NCBI RefSeq assembly: GCF_014839835.1
Contig: NC_071646.1
Coordinates: 3,596,001 to 3,660,000, forward strand
DNA length: 64,000 nucleotides
Source of the DNA: Dryobates pubescens
Taxonomy: Eukaryota; Chordata; Aves; Piciformes; Picidae
Direction: 5' to 3'
The translations under genes and the position numbers were made by a program. Shown piece by piece: positions 45,601 through 52,740 of the stretch. Every line of letters begins with the position of its first letter. Position 1 is the stretch's first letter. The notes under the pieces are model-generated. The model was not told the DNA's origin. It did no database searches and was given only the letters and a program-made list of their open reading frames with translations.

Positions 45601-48583
45601 GAGGGACTTGGAGCTGGAGCAGAGGCTGAAATCGAGTGAGTGACCCACCAGAATTGCAAAAGAGGACCCAGGGGCCAGCTGGGGCTGGCAGTGGGGTCAG
45701 ACAGCATGTGCCCCACCGAGGGCACCGGCAGCCAGCAACAGCAACCCCTCATCCCATGCCCTCTGCTGAGACTGCAAAAGCCACTCCAAATCTGTACCTA
45801 TTTGGCAACCAAACAGGAGCAAGACTTGCAACCCCAAAAAGATAGAGAGAAAGAAAAAAGTCACAAAAGTCAGGAAGTTAAATGTGCTGACTTTTTCTGG
45901 TGCTGGGAGCAGCAGAATTGGGTTCAGGGGATTAAGTTTTTGCTAAAATTAGGGAAGTAAAAAAAAAAAAGGAGGGGGGAAAAAAGGATTAGGAAATGTT
46001 GAAGGCATTTGTCCTACAAAGAGAGGAGCTGGGGAGCTCCAAACTGCCCTCAGCCATCAGGGTCCTCGAGGAATTTGCTCGCAGCAAGGATGCTTCCCTC
46101 AATTCATCCTCCTTGACATGCATCTGAGAAAGCAGATCCCCCATTCCCAAAGCTAGGATTGGAGAACCCACTTTAACTTACCAGTGGTAACTGTTCCACA
46201 TCCCCTCTAATCCTTTGTGCTTGTCAGGCAAAATATAAACAACCTGAAAACTGAATAGTTCAGGGACTGAAAGCTAGAAGAGAGAACTGCAGTCGTGCTC
46301 CCTGCCCTGCTGCACAGCACCACTGGGAGGCCTCACCCCCTGACTCTGCTCCAAATGGATCATTCCTGCCCCAGGTGTGTCACAGCCATCAGAGGCACAG
46401 GCTCCACTTCAGAGATTACAAATGATGACACCTGAAGGCCCTTCAGGATGATCTCTCAAGGTCAAGCAAAGGCAGTAACTAACTCACTCCAGCTGGTACT
46501 GGGACAAGCAGCTTAAGTGAGGTCTTGCAGACGCTCACCTCCCCCTCTTCAAGTGAAAGTCACTGTCAAAAGTCAAGCTCAAGAGAGGATTTCAGAGCTG
46601 TGTTTGTCTACATTTTTCCCCTAGTACAGTAGAAACTGGGAAGAAAAGAGAAAATAATTGAGCCAGAGCAGAAATAGCTGCTTGTTTTTTTCCTGTCTGT
46701 GGGCCACAGCACTGTGAGAAGCAGTGAGGGTTTGCTGGGGAGGTGAGCAAAGAGCCCTGCTCCCCAGCAGCAGAAAAACAGCTCCAGAAACAGTGAGTGG
46801 GAGCCTGCATGGAGGAAATGCCTCGAGACAAGTGTCAGCCTGGAAAACAACCTAAGACAGGGCAGATGCTGCAGCCAGCCCAGCACCCAGGAGGATGTGA
46901 TGCTCACACAGGTCTGGGCCAGGGATCTGCTAGAGCTGCACCCCAGCCAACAGCTCCCAGCCACCCCAGAGGAACCAAAATCTCTCCAGCCCAGAAAGAA
47001 CATCATTAGGCCCCACCACAAAGCCACTTACTGCCACATCTTGGCCTTCAGCTTGAAGAGCAATTCAAACCAGAAGAAGGCTGAATCACTCAAGCTGGAT
47101 GTCACTGCAGAACACACTGCAGCTGGAGCTCTGCCATTTCCTCTCCTCTCCAGCATCTCATCCAAGACCCTCTCTGCCTGTCCTGCACTGAACCCTCTCT
47201 TCCCAGGGCAGTTATGGGGTTAACATCGACAGAGCATCAGAGAAAGGCTTTAGGAAGTGCTCACACCAGGGACTTCACCCCTGCAGCTCTGTGCTCAGAC
47301 TCCCCCACAAACTCTTGATTTGGTGGCAGCTTTGGAGCTGGGGATCTGCAGCTGGCTGAAACCTTATCTCTGGAGCTTCATCTCCTGCCCCCGCACAAGC
47401 AGCATAATTGGAAACAGTTGTTTGGTCCAGAAGCTTTTCCAAGTCTCTGTGAAAGCCCTGAAATGTTCCCACTTGTGGTTTATAAAGTCTGAGGGTAGGG
47501 AAGCCTGGGATGTTTTGGAGGCAAAAGCTTCCATTTTGACCCCAGAGCTTTGCTGCCCTTTCCTCTCCACCACAGTCATGCTCAGCTCCTCTCCTCAGCT
47601 ATGAGGATGGTAGAGAAGGCTTCAAGGGGTTGCCACAGGCAGCCCCAACAAAACCTGAGTAAGTTAAAGATCCCTGAAAGAGGGTAGGGAGGATAGGGTG
47701 GGTGATGGCTTTAGCACCCTTCCATGAGGTTTGGGAGGTGACACATACCTCTCCATGGGGTGTGCAGTAGGTCTCAGGCTTGGTGAGGCCACAGGTGGAG
47801 GAGGCTCTCAGGTCATGGGCTCGTCCCAGCAGGAGATCTCTGGCTGGAGGGTAGCAGGCACCCTGGGAGCAGGCTTGCTGTGCACCCAGCAGCTGTGGGA
47901 CAGCTGGAACAGGAAAACAGGACTTGGGGTTTTGTCAGACAGAATGATGGAATCAGGACTGTTTCTGTTGTTACAGACCTTTAAGATCATCAGTCATAGC
48001 CATTATCTAACCCTGGTGCTAAACCATGTCCCTCAGCACCAAACACATCAACCAGCACACCTGCTGGATTGCACAGCAGACCCAACTACAAAGCCATGCT
48101 TGGGACAAACCTACCAAATGCATCTGTCAAAAAGGACAAAGGCATTTTGCCCCTGAATCCCCTTTCTTTTTGATCAGAAAAAGGCACTTTGGAAGTGTTT
48201 TGTACTGAGAGTTATTTCTGAAACTCCTCTTAGCCATCACCCTGTTTGGTGCCCTCTGTTCACCTACATCCAGCCCCATGGCCACTGGCTGAGGACAGAG
48301 AGCAGCCTTTTGCCAAACACCAGCACCAGGATCAAACCCCAGGCCCCCAGCTGCTGCCACAACACTGCTACTGCACACAGCCTCCAAGCTCTTTGTCACT
48401 GGGGGTTAGTTTTAGGTAGTGCTGTGAAGAGCAGGGACTTGATGAACCTTATGTAGCCCTTCCAGCCTGAGCTATTCTATGATGAGCAGTGTTTCTGTCT
48501 AGCCACCTTCCCCTCATCCTTTCAGCAGCCTTACCCAGGAGGACAAACAATGCCCAAGGCCAAAGCTGGCAGGGAGCCTGCAT
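21561..48583 (-). CDS. LAMB3: LAMB3, laminin subunit beta-3 (22 coding exons)
   Basis: Beta chain of laminin-332, a secreted epithelial basement-membrane protein that pairs with LAMA3 and LAMC2; loss causes junctional epidermolysis bullosa in mammals. Exons in transcript order: 48535-48583, 47749-47903, 37666-37780, 37422-37495, 36746-36928, 36288-36351, 35630-35805, 34849-34972, 34115-34303, 33877-34032, 33074-33270, 31638-31749, 30836-31208, 30208-30368, 28736-28944, 27472-27675, 26360-26504, 24238-24445, 23086-23227, 22546-22722, 22128-22281, 21561-21697. All phases join; total 3504 nt, 1167 residues (human 1172, also 22 coding exons). Order: signal peptide 1-24, laminin N-terminal domain about 25-255, six LE repeats to about 585, then coiled coil with a Cys-rich beta-loop near 780-815 and a C-terminal Cys (YYGSCS) for the gamma-2 disulfide. 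The frame is open throughout, so the gene looks functional. Confidence 0.97.
21735..21850 (+). mobile_element. CR1 LINE tail
   Basis: GAGCAACTGGATTTGATCTC, then CTTCCAGCCACAACAGTTC and a TATGTGATGATAG end; in the last LAMB3 intron. Confidence 0.65.
22128..22281 (-). CDS. LAMB3: LAMB3 coding exon 21
   Basis: Residues 1072-1122: [33 protein letters not shown], matching human LGEQGARIQSV. Donor GTAAGA. Confidence 0.95.
22330..22495 (+). mobile_element. CR1 LINE 3' tail
   Basis: GAAGCCCCATCCCTGGAGAC through GGACAAGATGACCTGTGAAG. Confidence 0.85.
22546..22722 (-). CDS. LAMB3: LAMB3 coding exon 20
   Basis: Residues 1013-1071: [19 protein letters not shown] through ARSAQQ. Exactly 59 codons, phase 0 at both ends. 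Confidence 0.95.
23086..23227 (-). CDS. LAMB3: LAMB3 coding exon 19
   Basis: Residues 965-1012: [27 protein letters not shown]. Donor GTGAGT. Confidence 0.95.
23355..23570 (+). mobile_element. CR1 LINE internal fragment
   Basis: Carries the end of the CR1 ORF (TTCTGGGCCCCTCACGCCAAG, GGTCCAGAGAAGCACAACG) but lacks the 3' tail. Confidence 0.85.
24238..24445 (-). CDS. LAMB3: LAMB3 coding exon 18
   Basis: Residues 896-964: [36 protein letters not shown]. Acceptor CTCCCCAG, donor GTTGGT (non-optimal). Confidence 0.95.
24655..25062 (-). mobile_element. CR1 LINE 3' fragment
   Basis: GGTTGGAAGAGACCCCAAGG onward; a diverged subtype. Confidence 0.85.
25680..25953 (+). mobile_element. CR1 LINE 3' fragment
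   Basis: Ends GATGATCTTTAAGGTCCTTT, CAACCCAAACC, AACTCTATGA. Confidence 0.85.
26360..26504 (-). CDS. LAMB3: LAMB3 coding exon 17
   Basis: Residues 848-895: [31 protein letters not shown], closely matching the human coiled coil. Confidence 0.96.
26655..26825 (-). mobile_element. CR1 LINE 3' tail
   Basis: GGGGTTGGAAGGGACCCTTG, then GAGATCATCCAGTCCAACCC. Confidence 0.9.
27184..27375 (-). mobile_element. CR1 LINE 3' tail
   Basis: TCACAGAATGGTGGAGGCTG, then GCAGGTTGCCCAGGCTGGC. It ends about 100 bp from LAMB3 coding exon 16. Confidence 0.8.
27472..27675 (-). CDS. LAMB3: LAMB3 coding exon 16 (beta-loop)
   Basis: Residues 780-847. It begins with the Cys-rich laminin beta-loop ([24 protein letters not shown]) that interrupts the coiled coil, then heptads to RLRETAQL. 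Confidence 0.95.
28736..28944 (-). CDS. LAMB3: LAMB3 coding exon 15
   Basis: Residues 710-779, coiled coil ending [10 protein letters not shown], matching human LPDLTPTFNK. Acceptor TTCCTGCAG, donor GTGAGG. Confidence 0.95.
29362..29720 (-). mobile_element. CR1 LINE 3' fragment
   Basis: Doubled tail (CACAGAATCATCACAGAATC), then AAAAGACCTTAAGATCATC and the subtype body ACCTAACATCTCCCTGCAC. Confidence 0.88.
30208..30368 (-). CDS. LAMB3: LAMB3 coding exon 14
   Basis: Residues 656-709 of the coiled coil ([17 protein letters not shown]). The phase-2 start completes the split arginine codon of the previous exon. Donor GTACAG. Confidence 0.93.
30836..31208 (-). CDS. LAMB3: LAMB3 coding exon 13
   Basis: Residues 532-655: the last LE repeat ([30 protein letters not shown]) and the hinge into the coiled coil ([28 protein letters not shown]). 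It is the largest coding exon, like its human counterpart. Confidence 0.96.
31638..31749 (-). CDS. LAMB3: LAMB3 coding exon 12
   Basis: Residues 495-531, fifth LE repeat: [29 protein letters not shown]. Acceptor TGCCTCAG, donor GTGAGG. Confidence 0.95.
31855..32107 (-). mobile_element. CR1 LINE (minus) split by a later CR1
   Basis: Minus-strand copy seen at 31855-31920 (up to GAGTCCAACCATA) and again at 32041-32107 (ACCTAACATCTTCCTGTAC). The middle is the plus-strand copy at 31921-32040. Confidence 0.85.
31921..32040 (+). mobile_element. CR1 LINE tail nested in another CR1
   Basis: AGGCCAGGCTGGACGAGGC through AACTAGATGATCTTTAATG, ending CATTCTATGAAT; it interrupts the older minus-strand copy. 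Confidence 0.85.
32800..33000 (-). mobile_element. CR1 LINE 3' tail
   Basis: TTTCACAGAATGGTTTGGG, then GGAAGGGACTTTAAAGATC; ends about 75 bp before LAMB3 coding exon 11. Confidence 0.9.
33074..33270 (-). CDS. LAMB3: LAMB3 coding exon 11
   Basis: Residues 429-494, fourth LE repeat: [32 protein letters not shown], ending PHCNQ. Donor GTACTG. Confidence 0.96.
33545..33800 (-). mobile_element. CR1 LINE 3' tail
   Basis: ATCATAAAATCATAGAATGG, then GGAAGGGACCTTAAAGATC. A well-kept, probably young copy close to LAMB3 coding exon 10. Confidence 0.92.
33877..34032 (-). CDS. LAMB3: LAMB3 coding exon 10
   Basis: Residues 377-428, third LE repeat: [34 protein letters not shown]. Donor GTGAGT. Confidence 0.96.
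34115..34303 (-). CDS. LAMB3: LAMB3 coding exon 9
   Basis: Residues 314-376, second LE repeat: [36 protein letters not shown]. Donor GTGAGT. Confidence 0.96.
34658..34838. repeat. G/A-rich minisatellite beside a LAMB3 donor
   Basis: Irregular array of GAGAGGCCTCGGGGAGGGG-like units (about 17-32 bp). On the LAMB3 transcript strand it is CU-rich and begins about 10 nt after the donor of coding exon 8. Confidence 0.92.
34849..34972 (-). CDS. LAMB3: LAMB3 coding exon 8
   Basis: Residues 273-313, first LE repeat: [15 protein letters not shown] and HECQ. The acceptor is a tandem NAGNAG (TGCAGCAG). The donor is GTACGG, unlike the consensus, and a pyrimidine-rich minisatellite begins about 10 nt into the intron. 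Confidence 0.93.
35630..35805 (-). CDS. LAMB3: LAMB3 coding exon 7
   Basis: Residues 214-272: end of the LN domain with the conserved sequon NFTEL, then the first LE repeat ([12 protein letters not shown]). Donor GTGAGC. Confidence 0.96.
36050..36265 (-). mobile_element. CR1 LINE 3' tail
   Basis: GCTCATCCAGTCCAACCACC through AGCCATTGCCCCTCATCC; ends about 20 bp from the LAMB3 coding exon 6 donor. Confidence 0.85.
36288..36351 (-). CDS. LAMB3: LAMB3 coding exon 6
   Basis: Residues 193-213: [12 protein letters not shown]. This short exon aligns without gaps to human VQLNLMDLVSGI. Acceptor TTTCTAAG, donor GTAAGT. Confidence 0.92.
36746..36928 (-). CDS. LAMB3: LAMB3 coding exon 5
   Basis: Residues 132-192: LN-domain core, [20 protein letters not shown] and [11 protein letters not shown], ending HGGK. 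Acceptor CCTGCAG, donor GTAGGA. Confidence 0.96.
37255..37312 (+). mobile_element. CR1 LINE tail remnant
   Basis: GGTTGGATTTGATCTTAACG, then CTCTTCCAGCCTAAATGAC. Confidence 0.6.
37422..37495 (-). CDS. LAMB3: LAMB3 coding exon 4
   Basis: Residues 107-131, [13 protein letters not shown], matching human VSLQLDLDRRFQL. The donor GTTTGT is non-optimal but keeps the phase with the next exon. Confidence 0.92.
37666..37780 (-). CDS. LAMB3: LAMB3 coding exon 3
   Basis: Residues 69-106: [11 protein letters not shown] through HRVENV and RWWQSQN of the LN domain. The acceptor is CTCTTCCAG after a C-rich tract. It is one uninterrupted exon, although an internal AG could be mistaken for an acceptor. Confidence 0.94.
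37800..38340 (+). mobile_element. CR1 LINE 3' fragment
   Basis: Begins in the CR1 ORF end (CAGCTCTGGTGCCCCCAGC) and runs to the tail CCAACCCAAACCATCCTATG. It starts about 20 bp upstream of LAMB3 coding exon 3. Confidence 0.92.
39213..39365 (-). mobile_element. CR1 LINE 3' tail
   Basis: GGTTGGAAAAGACCTTGAG, then ACCTAACATCTCCCTGCAC. Confidence 0.88.
42690..43135 (+). mobile_element. CR1 LINE 3' fragment
   Basis: AGCAAGTCCAGAGGAGGCC through GACAAGATGACCTTTGAGG and CCTTCCAACCCCGTGC; in LAMB3 intron 2. Confidence 0.9.
47749..47903 (-). CDS. LAMB3: LAMB3 coding exon 2
   Basis: Residues 17-68: end of the signal peptide, then [12 protein letters not shown] and [12 protein letters not shown], almost identical to the human start of the LN domain. 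Acceptor TGTTCCAG, donor GTATGT. It is isolated from the next exon by about 10 kb. Confidence 0.95.
47960..48065 (-). mobile_element. CR1 LINE tail, degraded
   Basis: GACCTTTAAGATCATCAGTC and AAACCATGTCCCTCAGCACC are CR1-like; the rest is diverged. Confidence 0.65.
48405..48487 (+). mobile_element. CR1 LINE tail remnant
   Basis: GCAGGGACTTGATGAACC, CCTTCCAGCCTGAGCTATTC, ending TATGATGAG; about 50 bp from the LAMB3 coding exon 1 donor. Confidence 0.65.
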
Positions 48584-48599
48584 CCTGCTGAGGACACAC
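48535..48599 (-). CDS. LAMB3: LAMB3 coding exon 1, signal peptide (coding to 48583)
   Basis: Starts MQAPCQLW, with a hydrophobic run continuing into the next exon as [10 protein letters not shown], and a predicted cleavage before QQAC. The donor is GTAAGG. An acceptor-like TTCCCTAG just above 48599 suggests 16 nt of 5'UTR here and an upstream noncoding exon, as in human LAMB3. Confidence 0.88.
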
Positions 48600-49617
48600 C
48601 TAGGGAAGAATGCAGAGTGTGAGTGAAAAGGAGCAGAAAATGCCAGGCTGAAGCTCAGGCCCTTCACAATCCTTCTCACTTTACAGGGAGATCATTTTAA
48701 TTGAGTTACAGCAGAGTAACATGGGTGGAAAATCAATACCAGGAGGAAAATCAGCAGCTTGGGCTGGATTTGGTTTTAATGCACACAGAATCCCAGCTCC
48801 CAACCAGTTCATCAAGCACAAGCTTCTCCTAAAGCACAGAAGAGACTTCCCTCTTCCCCAGCACCACCTTTGGATCTTGGTGTTATTGCTGAGGCAAACC
48901 ACAGGTCCCAGCACAGCTCCTGGCACTCCGCAGAGCTGCAGTTTCTGACTGAGGACGCTGAGAAGCCACAGCCCCCAGCTCCACAACCTGCAACGGGCAG
49001 ACAGCCAGCACCAAGCCCCAGTGCATGGCTAAAAGGATGCCCCAAGGGGTGTCCACAGACCCCCAAACGCTCCCCAGCCGCCCTGCGCTTTCTGCTCTCC
49101 AGCCCCACCCTTCGCCCTGCATTTCCAGAGCGGATCCCAGACCAAACTTCCCTCTGTGCCCCAAAGCCTCATTCTGTGAAAAGAAACCCACACAAACCTC
49201 TGCAGAGCGAGTGTGAGAGCCCAGGGGAGCAGCCAGAAACCTCACCTGCCCTCTTGCCAGCAGGAACAGGAGCGCTGTCCCCAGTCCTCGCCGTGCCCCT
49301 GGTGCCTGCAGTGTCCCCAGCTCACAGCAAGGACTCTCCTCCCGTGCCAGCCAGCAGCTGATCCGCAGCCTCAGGACCCTTGGAGCTTGCTCCTCGGCAG
49401 GCTTTCAGCACGCAGCTGCTCACCTGGGAGAGAAGGTGCCTGTGGTGATAAAGGAGTGAGTGATTCAGGGATCTTCAGACATCCACACCCAGTTCCTGTA
49501 CAGCTCACAGCAGCTCCCAGACAGGCGCAGGGCTGCAGACAGAATCACCTCGGAGGATGCCGGCGGGGGTCAAGCAACTGCTCTGCAGGGACCCAGCGAG
49601 TGAAAGCTCATCTGCAG

Positions 49618-49775
49618 CTGGCCCACCTAGGGCTTGTGTGGCCACCAGCAGGACATCACCAAGTCAGCCTGAATCCAGCTCTATCCAGACCCCCTGCCTG
49701 TGGCTGACCCGCCTGGGGCTTGCGTGGCCACCACCAGGACATCTCCAAGTCAGCCTGAGACCAGCTCCCTCCAAA
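49618..49775. repeat. Imperfect tandem duplication, 85 bp period
   Basis: GGCTTGTGTGGCCACCAGCA and GGCTTGCGTGGCCACCACCA recur with an offset of 85 bp; the two copies differ at about one base in eight. Confidence 0.8.
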
Positions 49776-50483
49776 GCCACCGCAGGGCTCAGCTCCAGGC
49801 AAGACACCCCAGTGCCCACCCCACCTCTCAAACAGGTTTTCCATGTGTTGAGGACAAAGCAGTGCTGCTGTCAGCTCCTCCACCTGGACATTTACAGCCC
49901 AGTGCAGGATGTCCACGTGAGTGAGAGCGGCACCAACTATCCACACATCAGACCTCAGCCCAAAGGTGACCTCGAGCGCAGCGCTGGGGCTCCACAGCTC
50001 ACCCAGCCCCTCTCCTGTCTGCAGCTCTGGGGTTCCTCAGGACACAAATTACCCAGGATGAGCCTGAGAGCTCTTTACAGAACAGTCCTGGAACTCAGCA
50101 GCTGTGAACAAAGCCAGAGTCACATTTTTCAGGAAGGATCATCGTTGTTTGGGCACCCAGCTGCTCATCATGGTGAGGAGGGGCCCTTCTCCTTCGCTTG
50201 GGACCCTACTCAGAGCTCTCTTGTGCTTGGCACAGCTTGGTGGTCACTGCTGCTTTGGAGGAGTATTGATGGAAAGAGACTCAGGTTTATTTTTTGCTTC
50301 CTTTGCTGTGCCAGCAAAGTATCAACATTGCAACAAATCTGTGTGAACTGAGGAGTGTTTGGTGAATGCAGCTGGAGGTGCAGCTCAGCAGCTCGCACAC
50401 ACAACCCCCACAGGGCTCCTGGGGACCACTCAGGAGATGGATTTTACCTAAAATGCAGTTCTTCATCCTCAGAAAACGTTCAG

Positions 50484-50685
50484 AGAATCACAGAATGTTA
50501 GGGGTCAGAAGGGACCTCCAGGGATCATCGAGACCAACCTCCCTGCCAGAGGAGGATCACCTAGGGCAGGTCACACAGAAATGCATCCAGATGCGTCTCT
50601 AAAGTCTCCACAGGACACTCCAGGGTCTCTAAAGTCTCCAGAGAAGGACACTCCACAACCTCCCTGGGCAGCCTTTGCCATTTAC
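50484..50685 (-). mobile_element. CR1 LINE 3' tail
   Basis: AATCACAGAATGTTAGGGG, then GGGACCTCCAGGGATCATC. It contains a small internal duplication of TCTCTAAAGTCTCCA. Confidence 0.85.
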
Positions 50686-51145
50686 TTTACTGAAATGCCC
50701 CCAGACTGAAAACCTCTCCCAGACCGGGCAGGGCTCAGCAGACCCCAGCGGACAGCTCCAGATCCTTGCTGCTGCTGCTGGGTGCTACCTACCTGCCTGT
50801 CCTCAGGCTGGGTGACACAGGCGTGTGTGAGCTGAGCAGCAGGACCCAGACAGAGGCTGTAGGCAGGGCTGGACAAAAATATTGTCCCTGAGGCTACAGG
50901 ATGTGAGGAGCTGGCAGAGCTTCCTGCTGAGGTGTGCCTGCGGCGCTGGGCGTGCCGCCCGCCCGGCCCTGCCCTGGCACGACTCAGCAATCCGGCAGCA
51001 CCACATTCCTGCTCCTGCACACCATCCCTCTCCTGCCCCAGCTGGGAGGAAAGTCTGAAATGTTTTACAGAGAAAGTGAGAGATGAGAGCTGCCATGAGC
51101 TGCTGACACCATTCCTGCTGCCAGTGGAATCCCCCCCCTCCCCGG

Positions 51146-51310
51146 GTCACAGAATCCCAGCGTGGGGGGGGTTTGGAAGGGATCTCTGGAGAGCATCATG
51201 TCCAACCCTCCTCCTAAAGCAGGGTCACCCAGGGCAGGTCACCCAGGTGGGTTTTGAAAATCTCCAGAGAAGACTCCACAGCCTCTTGGGCAGCCTGACC
51301 CAAGCCCCAA
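51146..51310 (-). mobile_element. CR1 LINE 3' tail
   Basis: GGTCACAGAATCCCAGCG, then GGAAGGGATCTCTGGAGAG. Confidence 0.85.
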
Positions 51311-51357
51311 AAGCAGCACAATGCTGTGCAGTGAGGCTGCACCCCAAGGCTCTGCCA

Positions 51358-51425
51358 GCAATCATGGAATGGCTTGGGCTGGAAGGGACCTTAAAGATCA
51401 CCTGGTTCCAACCCCCTGCATGAAG
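51358..51425 (-). mobile_element. CR1 LINE tail
   Basis: AATCATGGAATGGCTTGGGC, then GGAAGGGACCTTAAAGATC; a short copy of a different subtype from its neighbour. Confidence 0.85.
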
Positions 51426-52029
51426 CTAAACCCCAATCAGACTCTAACCTTCTCAGCAGGTCGAAGAGGATGTGACTCCTGCATGAGTAGCTTTGTTTGC
51501 CCTCCTGTGGTCTGACACTTGTTTTCTGTCTGGCTGAAAGGCAGAAGGGTACTTTCCTTCTTTGGGAGCCTTTCCAAGGTCACCATCCGAGCTCAGCAGC
51601 TTTAGACCGAGTTGCTGAGGTGTGATACAAGTTAGTCAGCACTGCCCAGCCTGCAATGATTCTGTTCAGTTGGTCTTTAACTTCTCTCTCTGGAGTCCAA
51701 AGGAACATAAAGGTGACTGGAATCAGGGTGGGGGAAGGGCAGAGCACTGCCTGCAGGAACGCTGAAACCTCTTTAAATACAGAAGAAAAACGTTGCTAAT
51801 TGAGGAGCATTTCACAGCTCGAGCATGTCAAGGTTAACCAGTGCTGCTGCTGCTGCTGCAGCTGCATTCTACACTGAAGCATTAATAGAAGCCTGAAAGC
51901 TCACCTGGGCAGCTGCTATCACATGGCAAAATAAGGCAGAGAGGTGATTTGCTTAGTGACACTTGCTACAGGCAAGTCCAGGGTCCCAGTCCCCTCCAGT
52001 CCCTGCCTCCCAAAGCTGGGATGAAACTC

Positions 52030-52660
52030 CAAACGTTCTCCATCATTAGGCCAAGCACAGCCCACGAGCAGGGAGATCATTCTGCCCCTGTGCTCAGCAC
52101 TGGTTAGGCCACACCTTCAGTGCTGTGTCCAGTTCTGGGCCCCTCAGTTTAGGAAGGAGGTTGACCTGCTGGAAGGTGTCCAGAGAAGGGCAACAAAGTT
52201 GGTGAGGGGCTTCACAGTATCACCAAGGTTGGAAGAGACCTCAAAGATCATCAAGTCCAACCTGAACACAAGCCCTATGAGGAGAGGCTGAGGGAGCTGG
52301 GGTTGCTTAGCCTGGAGAAGAGAAGGCTCAGGAGAGACCTTCTTGCTCTTTACAACTCCCTGAAGGAAGGCTGGGGACAGGCGGAGGTTGGTCTCTTCTC
52401 CCAGGCAAGCAGCACCAGAACAAGAGGACACAGTCTCAAGCTGTGCCAGGGGAGGTTTAGGCTGGCGGTTAGGAAGAAATTCTACACAGAGAGAGTGATT
52501 GCACATTGGGATGTGCTGCCCAGGGAGGTGGTGGAGTCCCCATCACTGGAGGTGTTTAGGAGGAGACTTGGTAGGGTGCTTGGTTGCATGGTTTAATTGA
52601 TTAGGTGGTGTTGGATGATAGGTTGGACTCAATGATCTTGAAGGTCTTTTCCAACCTGGT
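52030..52660 (+). mobile_element. CR1 LINE 3' fragment with nested CR1
   Basis: Plus-strand copy from the ORF end (AGTTCTGGGCCCCTCAG) to the tail, interrupted at 52212-52263 by a minus-strand CR1 tail. Confidence 0.9.
52212..52263 (-). mobile_element. CR1 LINE tail nested in another CR1
   Basis: AAGGTTGGAAGAGACCTCAA and AGATCATCAAGTCCAACC in reverse orientation inside the surrounding plus-strand copy. Confidence 0.8.
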
Positions 52661-52740
52661 CTATTCTATTCTATTCTATTCTATTCTATTCTATTCTATT
52701 CTATTCTATTCTATTCTATTCTATTCTATTCTATTCCATT
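52661..52740. repeat. (CTATT)15 / ATTCT pentanucleotide array
   Basis: Fifteen perfect CTATT units (52661-52735) plus one variant, starting exactly where the CR1 3' tail ends. It grew from the ATTCTATG tail motif. Confidence 0.95.

Larger units (their letters stand above)
37781..47748. other. LAMB3 intron 2 (about 10 kb)
   Basis: The longest intron. CR1 occupies 37800-38340, 39213-39365 and 42690-43135. The rest is unique: an A/T-rich stretch at 40610-40930, an A-run at 45959-45970, and a TATA/CCAAT-like cluster near 45446-45516. No open frame resembles a known protein. Confidence 0.8.
47904..48534. other. LAMB3 intron 1
   Basis: 631 bp containing two degraded CR1 3' tails (47960-48065 minus; 48405-48487 plus). 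Otherwise featureless. Confidence 0.85.
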
